Of a stretch of 64,000 nt of DNA, positions 36,950 through 46,367 are shown piece after piece (within the stretch, counting starts at the first letter, position 1; each line of letters opens with the position of its first letter). The notes under the pieces were generated by a model. It had not been told where the DNA came from and did no database searches. It worked only from the letters and a program-made list of their open reading frames with translations. The stretch is from Chlorophyllum brunneum (taxonomy: Eukaryota; Basidiomycota; Agaricomycetes; Agaricales; Agaricaceae), in the NCBI GenBank assembly GCA_963576785.1, contig OY756143.1:310001-374000 (forward strand), in the 5' to 3' direction. The position numbers and the translations under genes were made by a program.

Positions 36950-37410
36950 GATCCTTTTCTTTTCTCTTTTTTCTTTTGCTCTCCCGGTTATGGATTTCCA
37001 ATTCATTTCTCTATCTCCCCTTTCCTCGCTTGTCTACTATTTTATATAGTTTTCATTCAACTTTCATCTCTCCCATGGTGCCCGGGTAAATACCTGCCCA
37101 CATGCTATGTACTGTTTGATGTTCCCCCTTGTGATTGCAAGTAGATAGTTTCTCTTCTATCGATTTCTCTCTCTCACTCTCTCTCTTTCCGAATTCCTTT
37201 CTTTCCTCTTTCTACTGAACATCATAGGTACCAAACATCTCTCTAGTGTACGCGCTAGATATCAACGAGTCTCATGGGGTTAGTTTACTTGTAGTTTACT
37301 TTCCCTTCTCCGAACATTCTGTACGTTCTGCCTTTGTATGTATGTACACACGGACTGCGTTCGAGCACCACTATATAAATTGTTGATTAAAAAAAAAAAA
37401 AAAAAAAAAA

Positions 37411-37424
37411 GATGATATTAGCAG
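37411..37424. repeat. Right target-site duplication of LINE copy 2
   Basis: Partner of 31074-31087; reads GATGATATTAGCAG. Confidence 0.85.
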
Positions 37425-37537
37425 TGATTTCGATGGTGTTAATAGCAGTGATTTTGGTGGTGTTAATAGTAGTAGTAGCTGTGGTGGCTGGTGCTGAGGC
37501 TGGGCAAGTGTTGGGGGTGTTAAGAGACATGAGGAGT

Positions 37538-38390
37538 TCAAATATTATAAGCTCTTTTATAGGTCTCAAGTATGTCCTTTGCATTTCCGAGGTTTGATGC
37601 AGGTTCCCATGAATTTTCGGAAGTGTGGTAGCCTTTCCACTTAATCAGGTATCTGAAACAATTATTTATCCTTTTATGGTGAAGAATGGCCTCAACTTCA
37701 TATTTTTCTTGATCATCAACAAGAAGAGGGAGGGGTTAAGATGTATGTCATCCATAGATTGTGTTTTCGATCGCAGGGATAAGGAGGGAGGCATGAAACT
37801 TGTTATAGATCTTCCATGTTTCAGGTAATTTTAGCTGAAACACAATGGGTGAGATCTTCTTGATGATTGTGAAAGGTCCTTCCCTTTTTTGGGTGATTTT
37901 CCTGTTTGCAAAGTTTATTGGTAGGTGTTTGTTCTCTAGCCAAACTTTATTCCCTTCGTTAAAGTTTGGTAGCCTGTAATTTGCAGTTTGTTTAGCCATG
38001 ATTTTGCAGGTATGGTTATGTACTTCAAGAGCTCAGTATTGAGCATCAAATAGTTTCTTGAGGCAATCCTTGGTGGCAGGTACATTTGTTGGTTGCAGGG
38101 TAGTGGAGAATGCTTTTGGTGCATAGCCATAGAGTAGCTGGAAAGGTGACTCCTTTCATCCAGCATAGGGGCAGTTATTATGAGCAAATTCATAGAGTGA
38201 GAGGAACTTTGCCCAATTGTTTGGTTGAGATGAAGTGGCAAGTGCTAAATATAGCTCAATTTCTTGGTTGATCTGTCGGTCTGTGGATGATAGGCTGTTG
38301 AATATGCAGGATCAATGTTAAGTAGTTTATAGAACTCTTGCATTGCTTTGGTGGTAAATTGTGGATCTCAGTCAGAGATGATTTTGTTAG
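37538..38390 (-). pseudogene. Family C chromovirus pol 3' part: integrase core end, C-terminal domain, chromodomain
   Basis: From right to left the minus strand reads DPQFTTKAMQEFYKLL and STAYHPQTDRSTK (integrase core, about 38270-38375). Next is a degraded stretch, then the SH3-like C-terminal domain (NFNEGNKVWLENKHLPI, RKITQKREGPFTIIK, VFQLKLPETWKIYN; about 37760-37980). The chromodomain follows: [34 protein letters not shown], ending AYNI and TGA 37538-37540. Chromodomains guide integration to marked chromatin in this Gypsy lineage. The upstream side is cut exactly by the family B LTR at 38391. RT, protease and gag of the same family continue beyond that element at 44810-48358. Confidence 0.8.
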
Positions 38391-38693
38391 TGTTATGAAC
38401 TATAGATAGATAGTACATTCTTATCATGTGCCCGTTGTACTCAGCATTCCAATGTATCTGGTTACCCCTTGTTTCATCTCTTATGGCTGTACTCCTACTG
38501 ACTCATTCTACTTGTCCCTATGACTCCTTTACTCTGTTCCTTTATTATTAGCACTCACCACTAGTATATAAAGTGTAGTAATACTTGATGTATTCCTTAC
38601 ACTTTACCAATCATATCATCCCTTATTCTTCTCTCTACTTCCTAGTCTTTATCCAAAGACTTGCAACCTAAGTCCTAGACTAAGGTCATAACA
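38391..38693 (+). mobile_element. 5' LTR of family B, left copy
   Basis: 303 bp, beginning TGTTATGA and ending TCATAACA, a perfect 8-bp terminal inverted repeat. TATATAA lies at 38565-38571. It is clearly diverged from the 3' LTR of the same element (44505-44809), roughly one base in ten by eye. Confidence 0.9.
38599..38610 (+). promoter_or_regulatory. LTR segment complementary to the primer binding site (putative self-primer/transcript start)
   Basis: ACACTTTACCAA starts 34 nt after the start of the TATA-like box, where transcription would be expected to begin. It is the exact reverse complement of 38695-38706. Confidence 0.7.
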
Positions 38694-38694
38694 T

Positions 38695-38706
38695 TTGGTA
38701 AAGTGT
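38695..38706 (+). promoter_or_regulatory. Primer binding site of family B (self-priming type)
   Basis: TTGGTAAAGTGT begins one base after the 5' LTR and pairs over 12 nt with 38599-38610 in the LTR. No usual tRNA-derived site (TGG followed by a tRNA 3' end) is evident. The Tf1/sushi group of Gypsy elements uses the 5' end of its own mRNA as primer in this arrangement. Confidence 0.7.
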
Positions 38707-38776
38707 CATTTGACTCACCTTGCAAGAGAGATGCCACTATTCATAGCTAGGCTTGGAATAATAGCCTCTGACCAGG

Positions 38777-39952
38777 ATGACATTATATGAGCACCAGTAG
38801 CTCATCGAGAACACCAAGAAGACCAAGAGCTCCGAGACCAACAGATCACCAGTAACTACTGGATCCCAACAATGAACAGAAACAGATATCCCTGAAGGCC
38901 TCAAATGGCAGAAATCCAACCACAGCATAGACAACAACACAGCTCTCTTTGAGACTCTATTCAACACAGATGTTGCTGAGACCACATCTGACATAGAAGT
39001 CACCAAGATCCCTTTTGATACAGAAATCGCCAAAACCACATTCGATTTAGAAATTGCCAAGACCTATGAAAACAGAGAATCTGAAATATCCAACATAGAA
39101 GTTGCCAAAACCCACAAGAACAAACACAGTGAACCAGAGACAAAATCAGAGATGGCCGATGAAATCAACTTCCCAAAGAATCTAGCCCCAGAACCAGGAT
39201 ACTTCAATAGAGATAGAACCAAGTTTGACAATTGGTGGAGAGTGATATCCTTATGGACACTCTTCAACAAGATCAATGATAACAAACAGAAGATAATTGG
39301 AGTATTAGCACAAATGAAAGGAGGACTAGTAGGTTCCTATGCCAATGCCAAGTTACAAATGATTCAAGACAAGAAAATGCCGGCATTTGAGGATTTCACA
39401 AAGGAGATGGTAGCTACCTTCTCCTTGGGGAATAGGAAAGCAATAGCAGAAGGGGAAATCGAGTTATTCAAACAGGGAAAGAGGAATACTGCAGACTTCT
39501 TAATAGAGTTCGAAGCATTGAAGACCCAAGTAGGAACAGACAATACACATACCATATTCCTTCTCAAATGACACACTAGAGCAGACATTATCTGAACCAT
39601 TGTAGGCTATCCAGCAGCCTCAATCCCAGACACATACAGCAAATGGAGAAAAACAATCCTTGCAGTAGGACAAGGATATGAAACAACAGACATCACCCGA
39701 GGAGATATACGAACAAGCACAGGAGTCACATATGGAGGTGGAGGACAACCAATGGAAATTGGTAGACAGAGGGCAGACACCGATCAGAACAGCAAACTGA
39801 GGTGTTTCAACTGTAACCTATATGGGCATATCGCCAAATATTGCTACAAGAAGACAAAGGTTGCATACACCAAGATAACATGCTATAATTGTGGCAAACA
39901 AGGCCACATCTCGAAGAATTGCAAAGCACCAAAGAAAGCACACATTAGATAG
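38777..39952 (+). pseudogene. Family B gag
   Basis: Nucleocapsid/capsid precursor. One frame runs from ATG 38777 (MTLYEHQ) to TAG 39950-39952, 392 codons. The N-terminal third has short degenerate repeats around EIAKT/EVAKT (about 38990-39115). The capsid-like core follows MADEINFPKNLAPEPGYF (39152 on) with NTADFLIEFEALKTQVG. Two CCHC knuckles are present: CFNCNLYGHIAKYC and CYNCGKQGHISKNC (about 39799-39930). Internal stops include TGA near 39569 and 39593, where Arg is expected. The alternative start MADEIN at 39152 would omit the repeats. Confidence 0.75.
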
Positions 39953-39964
39953 GTCACCAAGGAG

Positions 39965-42900
39965 ATAGAAGAAGAGGCAAAAGAGGATTTTTCCAAAGGC
40001 TCCAAGTAGGCACAAACCTGCAAGCCAATAAACCTAGAGTTCCTGTTTTACTTCACAATAGACAATACATGATCCCACAGAAATGGAACTCAATGCACAA
40101 ACTTCTCCTCAACTCAACAATCAGAACAAAGAAAGGACCCAAATAAATCACCACACTGGTAGATTCTGGATGCACCCACACATGCATAGCACAGAGAATA
40201 GTAGAAGAAGAACAAATCACAACCAAACCCCTTGAAACCCCAATATGAGTAATCAATGCCGACAGAACTGAAAACAAGAAAGGAGAAATAACAGATATGG
40301 CACAACTGGTACTAAGCAATGGCAAACACATGGAAGAAATTGAAGCCATGGTAATACAACTGGAGAGCGCAGACCTATATCTCGGACATGACTGGCTAGT
40401 CAAACACAACCCGGAAATTGACTGGACAAACAACATAATATGCTTTAATAGATGTCCAAAGGATTGCACCACACATCACAATGACATATGGTTCAACAAA
40501 AGGATATGCATGGTAAAGAAGGACATAAAGGAAAAGAAAACAAACCAAACAAACCCAGAAGACCTACTGACATACCTACAGCAATATACATACCTGTTCA
40601 ACAAGAAGAACTTTGACAAACTGCCAGAACACATGATATGGGACCACGAAATAAACCTGACAGAAGATGCACTGCCGGTACTACAGTCCAAAGTCTACCC
40701 AATGACATTAATGGAGAAACAAGAACTGCAAAAATTCCTCAATGAAAATATTGCCTCAGGACAAATTCAACCATCACAATCCCCCTACCCCACCCCATGC
40801 TTCTTTATACCCAAAAAAGATGGAACCAAATGACTGGTACAAGACTACAAGAAGCTAAATGAACATATGATCAAAGACAAAATGCCACTTTCACTCATAA
40901 CTAAAGTTATTGACAGACTCAAGAATGTGAAAGTCTTTAACAAACTCAACATCATCTGGGGATACAACAATGTTAGGATAAGAGAAGGTGATGAATGGAA
41001 AGCAGCATTCATAATGAACAACGGACTATTCAAACCAACAGTCATGTTTTTTGGAATGAGTAACTCACCAGCAATATTCCAAAGAATGATGAACACTGTC
41101 TTTCGAGAAATGCTACACAAAGGAGCAGTCATCAACTACATGGATGACTTTGTCATCCCCAGAACCATGCAACAGGAACTTGAAGACAGGACAAAATGAT
41201 TTCTCAACATCCCAGCAAAACACCAACTATACTTCAAAAGATTGAAGTGTGTATTTGGTGCGAAAGAAATACCTATATTGGGATTTGTGGTTGGACAGGG
41301 CAGTGTTAAAATGGAGAAAGAGAAGGTAAAAGCAGTGAAAGAATGGCCAACACCCAAATCCCTAAAAGATGTCGAGAAATTCTTAGGATTCGTGAACTTC
41401 TACCAACAATTCATTCATGACTTCAGCAACATAGCAGCCCCGCTACATGAGTTGAAGAAAAAAGACACACAATGGGAATGGACAGAACAGCAGCAGCAAG
41501 CCTTCGAAAGAATCAAAGAAAAGGTCACAAGCAAACTGGTACTAGCAATGCTACAAGACAAGGGTCAATACGGGGTAGAAGTGGATGCATCAGGATATGG
41601 AGTAGAAGCGGTACTATCACAAAAACAGGAAGAACACTGGCACCCAATTGCATTCCACTCAAGAACAATGACACCCACAGAACGAAACTATCAAATCTAT
41701 GACAAAGAATTACTTGCCATTTGAGAAGCAATCAAGACCTGGAGACAATACTTACTTGATGCAGACAAACCATTCAAAATATGGACCAATCACAAGAACC
41801 TAGAATATTTCCAAAAACCACAACAACTCACAGGATGACAAGCGAGGTGGCAGATGGAATTACAGGAATACCATTACATGCTGAAACACATTCCTGGAAA
41901 AACCAACACAAAGGCTGACATCTTATCAAGACTAACAAAAACTGACACTACTCGAGACAACACTGACATCACTTTACTACCCGACCACTTATTTGATGAC
42001 AACACAATTACTGTGATCTGACAAATCTGGGAAATCTTAGGAGAAGAGGACCTGAAACACCGACTACAAAAGGAGACAAACAGGGAAACACAGTGGCTAA
42101 AAGAAAAGGAGAAATGACCAGAGGAGATATGGGAAACAGATGGAGTACCGATGTTCAAAGGAAGAATATACATCCTGCCCAACACCCAAAGAAATACTTT
42201 GACAACACCACAATGAGACAGATGTAGGACACCCAGGACAACACCAAATGATTGAACTCCTTAAACGGAGTTCTTAGTGGCCTCAAATATGCAATGATGT
42301 CAAACGATACATCAAAGGATGTGAGGTATGCCAATGAAACAAAATACTCCGAACAAGACTGACGACATACCTCTACCACTACCAATACTAGTGGAACCTT
42401 GGGAAGAAATATCAATCAACACAGTAGGACCATTACCAGAGTCAGAGGGATATGATACAATACTTGTCATAGTTGATCGTTTCAGCAAAATGATCAGACT
42501 GTACACAGTTAACACCAACTTAACTTCCAAGGAGCTAGGAGATATCTACCAAGATGATATATGGAGAACACATGGAATTCCCTGCAGAATCATCAGCAAT
42601 AGAGGACCATAATTCACATCAAAATTCATGGCAGAACTATGCTGAGCAACCGGTACCCAACAAAACTTATCCACAGCATACCATCCACAAACCAACAGTC
42701 AAACAGAGTGCATCAACCAGGAGGTTGAGACATACCTTAGGAACATAATAAACTATGCACAGAACAACTGGAAAAAATGGTTAGCAACAGCAGAATTCCA
42801 ATACAATGACAAAATCCACACTGCTACTGGATATTTGCCATTCAAAATAGTTTATGGATGACACCCCTGGAAAGGAGATATAACGAATATCACCAAAGCA

Positions 42901-43479
42901 CCCGCAATCATGGAATGAATACAGGAGTTACAAAACATGCAACAGGAGGCAATGAAGATGTTACAACACAGCCAGATGCAAATGGAAAAATGCAACAGCA
43001 CCAAACCAGAACATGAGTATACTCCAGGAGAACAAGTTTGGCTCGAAGCAAGTAACATCAGGACAACAAGACCAACCAAGAAGCTAGATCACAAATGATA
43101 TGGACCGTTCAAGATAAAAGCAAAAATAGGCAAAACGAGCTACCAACTGGAGTTACCTGAAACATGGGCAATACATGATGTGTTTAACAACAGACTCCTC
43201 TCCTCCTATCAAAAACCCAAGTTTGACAGCCAGTGCACCTCACCACCACCGATGCCCAAGATCATCAATGATGAAGAACAATACAAAGTAGAAGAGATCC
43301 AAGGACACCACATGAGAGGATGGCAAAATCAATTCCTAGTACACTAGAAAGGATATACCTCCAAAGAAGACACATGGGAGGATGAGTCAGAACTGGAAAA
43401 TACTAAGGAGGCAGTTCAAGAATTTTTAGACAAGATTTCGAGGATGAAACCTATAAAAAGGGGGGGTAAAAGGCAATAA
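39965..43479 (+). pseudogene. Family B pol: protease, RT, RNase H, integrase, chromodomain
   Basis: It lies in a different frame from gag. Protease: LVDSGCTHTCIA (about 40157-40190). RT: FFIPKKDGTK, FFGMSNSPAIFQRM and catalytic NYMDDF (about 41134-41150). RNase H: VEVDASGYGVEAVLSQKQ and HWHPIAFHSRTM, plus DKELLAI (about 41575-41720). Integrase: HHCC zinc region with HPGQHQMIELLKRS and GCEVCQ (about 42225-42335), core VDRFSKMIRLYTV, and STAYHPQTNSQTE (about 42670-42710). Chromodomain: EQYKVEEIQGHH, KGYTSKEDTWEDESELE (about 43270-43410), with the first aromatic-cage Trp of VHWKGY now TAG. TAA is at 43477-43479. Nearly all stops are TGA at Arg positions. A frameshift near 42345 is common to both arms. 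An 8-bp deletion near 42192-42200 occurs only in this copy. Confidence 0.85.
43454..43476 (+). promoter_or_regulatory. Internal polypurine tract at the end of pol
   Basis: The last codons of pol contain AAAAAGGGGGGG (about 43457-43468), a textbook polypurine tract. It lies about 1 kb before the 3' LTR, which has its own tract AAAAAGGGAGG at 44491-44501. Confidence 0.5.
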
Positions 43480-43582
43480 TTATGAACAACAAACCTCGTA
43501 TTACAAGAGATCACTACACTCGACACACCTCATGCTGTATCCACTGCACCCTAGACCTCGCCAATTATCTCCACAACACACC

Positions 43583-44512
43583 ATGCATACCAAATGCAAA
43601 CCCACCCCCTTCCCAGCCAGTAGCACAGAGTTCGAACAAGAACTCAACAATCTCCTCGAGGCCCAGTCCACTGAAGACCAGATCAAACACTATACTGCTA
43701 CAACCAAAGGACTCACGTACATTGCCCATGCTATCAACAATCTCCAAATCCAAGCCAAAGCCCTAAGCCATATCCTACTTGTCACCACCACCAGAGCCCT
43801 CCCAGCTGCCATGTCAACTGGAAAACACAAACTCATGAAAGAGCTATTGGATAAAGCAGCCACTGACCTCAATGTATTAGTATACTCCAATGCAAAGTGA
43901 TGCATCCAAAGTGCACTAGTCATAACAGGCAAAAGACTAAACTATCTTAGTGACTCCAGTAACAACCTGACATACAAACTCACCTGATGATTAATGGATC
44001 TCAATTCCTACACCCCAACTACCTTACCCGACAAACTGCCCTACTACAAAGACAATGAACAGAAATGGCTAGATGAAGGAATGGAAGGAATAGAAAAATC
44101 AATAGCTGAACAACTAATGGAACCAGATATGAGGGACAAAGTAGACCATCTCCTCATCCACATCCCTGACTTTGACCCACCAACCAAACCTATCATATTC
44201 AACCTGCCCCAATCCTACCTCACTCTCCAAGAAGGAGGACAACCCAATAACAACTACTGGCAAGAGATAGTTCACAACCTAGTAGTAGCAGAAACAAATG
44301 ATACCACCACCTTCAAAGGCCACACCATCACCCTCTTTAGAGGAGGACAAGACTACGCCCCATTCTGGATCAGATGTTGATGCAAATCAGGAACTCCAAT
44401 GATTGGTCCTACTAAACGACAACTCGTCAATGCTTTACACAAGGAACATGATAACAAGTAGACCACTATACTTCATGGGGTCATGAATGTAAAAAGGGAG
44501 GTATTGTTATGA
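43583..44512 (+). pseudogene. Family B ORF3 (unknown protein between pol and 3' LTR)
   Basis: ATG 43583 opens a frame of 310 codons including the terminal TGA 44510-44512, which lies inside the first eight bases of the 3' LTR. It starts MHTKCKPTPFPASSTEFEQE. The N-half is helical and hydrophilic (STEDQIKHYTATTKGLTYIA; KLMKELLDKAATDLNVLVYS). The C-half has LIHIPDFDPPTKPIIFNLPQ and GHTITLFRGGQDYAPFWIRC. Internal stops are four TGA (consistent with former CGA) and one TAG. No membrane segment, zinc finger or known domain is seen, and no evident similarity to family C ORF3. Function unknown. Confidence 0.6.
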
Positions 44513-44809
44513 ACTATAGATAGATGTTACATCCCTATCATATGCCCATGATACTCATCATTCTTATGTATCTGTTTCATCTCCTGTTTCATCCCTTATG
44601 GCTGTACTCTGACTGACTCATTCTACTCATCCCCTATAACTCCTTTACTCCATTCCCTTATTCTTAGTACTCACCACTAGTATATAAAGTATAGTAATAC
44701 TTGATGTATTCCTTATACTTTACCAATCATATCATCCCTTACTCTTCTCTCCACTTCCTTGTCTTTATCCAAAGACTTGCAACCTGAGTCCTAGACTAAG
44801 GTCATAATA
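44505..44809 (+). mobile_element. 3' LTR of family B, left copy
   Basis: Begins TGTTATGA after GGGAGGTAT and ends TCATAATA (last inverted-repeat base pair decayed). 305 bp. It has the TATATAAAG box and TATACTTTACCAA, one transition away from the 5' LTR self-primer segment. Confidence 0.9.
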
Positions 44810-45520
44810 GTATTGGCCAATTCTTGATTCCTTCAAGTTTGGCTGCATCCATCTCAATGGATGATGGGGAGATTACAGTGCTGAGATACTCAAGGTGTTG
44901 TTTCTCGAATTCACATTTCTTGGGTTTGAGAAATAGATTGTGTTCTTGAAGTAGTCTCAGTACTTCATGGGTAAGGCATCAGAGTTCTTCTTGTGTTTTG
45001 GCATGTATGAAAATGTTGTCCATGTATACAAGGACTCCTCCTTTGTCAATAAGGGGGCAGAATATGTGGTCTATCATGGACTGGAAAGTGGCTGGGGAAT
45101 TGCACATCCCAAAGAGCATTACAGTCAGCTTGTATAGGCCTTTTGGTGTTCTGAATGCAGTTTTCCATTCATTGCCTTTTCGGATGCAGATATTGTTGTA
45201 TCCAGTGCATACATCAAGTTTGGTAAACCAATTTGATCCTTTGAGTTTGTTGAGTAGTGATGAAATGAGTGGAATTGGGTATGCATTCTTGATAGTATGA
45301 CTATTGAGGTATTGATAGTCTTGACACAGGCAGAGTTCTTCATCTTTCTTCTCTACAAAGAAGAAAGGTGAGGCCATAGGTGATTTTGATTGTCGAATAT
45401 ATCCTTTGGCTAGGTTCTCCTCAATGAACTTATCAAGTTCATTGGTCTCTTGGGGCAATAGTTGATAAGCAGGTCCAGCTTTTGGTTTGAAAGATTCTTT
45501 CATCTTGATTTTGTGATCTC
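44810..45520 (-). pseudogene. Family C RT fragment, left arm
   Basis: The minus strand reads MKESFKPKAGPAYQLLPQE, FFFVEKKDEELCLCQDYQYL, KLDVCTGYNNICIRKGNEWK, FGMCNSPATFQSM, then VYMDNIF. The catalytic box is YMDN instead of YxDD (the second Asp codon GAC reads AAC; about 45016-45027), so this RT is inactive whatever the stops. It continues past a TGA to GIKNWP, where the family B 3' LTR cuts in at 44809. RNase H and the N-terminal integrase are missing altogether. Confidence 0.85.
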
Positions 45521-45537
45521 ATAGTCAAGTGGGTGGG

Positions 45538-46170
45538 TATCATGAAGCAGCTTGTTCACTGAATATGTTGAGATAGTCATGAAAGTCGGCTGGTACAATT
45601 TTCACAGGGTCAGTTTCTTTCTTCTCTCCATATTGCTGGGCAATAAACTGGGAGGTATTGGCTTTGAAGTTTATTTCTTCAAATGCAGCAGGTTCAAGGT
45701 AGATGTGGTTCACTTGTTTGGCTTCATTTGCACTGTCATCCATGGAGGTGATGAGACAGTTGAGCTGGGGGTTGTCAATAAATGGGGTTCTCCATTTCAT
45801 AGTCATCCTTGACCAATCAACTTCTGGGTTGAATTGTGATAGCCAGGGCATTCCTAAGATTAGGTGTGATATTCCTAGTCCGATGATTCTTGGTTTTAGA
45901 ATCATCTGTTGTCCATCTATGGTGAGTCTAAGAACAGTGTCATGGGTAGCTTGTCCTTGTCCATTGGTGGTTCCATCAGCATTAAGGATGGTGACTGGTG
46001 TGTCGAGTGGATGGGTTGGTAGGTTCTATTGTTCTATAAGAGATGCGTCAATGTAATTTCTGGCTGCTCCTGAATCTAGGAGGGTGAGGTGTTCAGTAGT
46101 CATATTAGGTAGGTGGACAGTAGTTGGGACATAAATAGTATTGTTCTTTGGAACAATGTTGACAGTGGCA
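45538..46170 (-). pseudogene. Family C protease region, left arm
   Basis: Aspartic protease with LLDSGAARNYID (about 46050-46090 on the minus strand). The following region ILKPRIIGLGISHLILGMPW and FNPEVDWSRMTMKWRTPFID matches the usual Gypsy protease-RT linker. It stops at TGA just before the RT segment. Confidence 0.75.
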
Positions 46171-46367
46171 ATTCATTCAGTGTTGGACTTTTGAGATGGT
46201 CTGGATCAGGAGTAGTTATTGTGGTGTGGCATTGAGTAAGAAGTCTGTGGTTTCTTTATAGTTTGAGATCTAGACATAGTAGCTAGTCTCTTCAGACAAA
46301 AGACTTAATTAGGTCTTTGTTGGAATGACTGTCTGCAATGTTGAAAAGTTCTTCTATCTCTTTATTG

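Larger units (their letters stand above)
31088..37410 (+). mobile_element. LINE copy 2 (long copy, Tad1-like organisation, poly-A tail)
   Basis: 6.3 kb bounded by target duplications and a terminal A run (37389-37410). Order: 5' UTR, ORF1 with zinc knuckles, ORF2 with endonuclease, RT, RNase H and C-terminal finger, then a 3' UTR of about 450 bases shared with copy 1. ORF2 with RNase H fits Tad1-type fungal LINEs. CpG is plentiful here, unlike in the LTR elements, so the copy is probably younger. An internal deletion at about 33340-33351 joins ORF1 to mid-endonuclease. Confidence 0.9.
29961..37530 (-). pseudogene. Family C chromovirus ORF3 (unknown protein), split by LINE copy 2
   Basis: The ORF starts at ATG 37530, only 7 nt after the pol stop (37538-37540), and encodes MSLNTPNTCPASAPATTATT... 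for exactly 40 codons to 37411. The LINE and one copy of its target duplication (31074-37410) then intervene. The same frame resumes at 31073 (NGLPALPDLNDILHSL) and runs to TAA 29961-29963, for 411 codons in total. Recognisable blocks are GLQPHTIPLLLDI, GDLLAACFHNMRMLSQY, YVPYLHVCDTDGLYLCT and a Ser-rich acidic tail ending SEDK. In-frame stops are mostly TGA. No known domain is seen; it is not an envelope-like protein (no signal peptide or membrane anchor visible). Further copies lie at 14790-15404 and beside the N gap. Confidence 0.6.
38391..44809 (+). mobile_element. Chromovirus family B, left copy
   Basis: 6.4-kb Ty3/Gypsy element: 5' LTR, self-complementary primer site, gag, pol ending in a chromodomain, ORF3, 3' LTR. 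Its left flank is family C integrase and its right flank is family C RT. The 5-bp flanks do not match (GTTAG left, GTATT right). All frames carry stops, mostly TGA. An identical organisation lies in the right arm. Confidence 0.9.

Noticed and set aside
43583..44512. Retroviral envelope-like gene in family B
   Set aside because: The position suits env, but there is no signal peptide, furin-like site or membrane anchor visible, so no env function is proposed.
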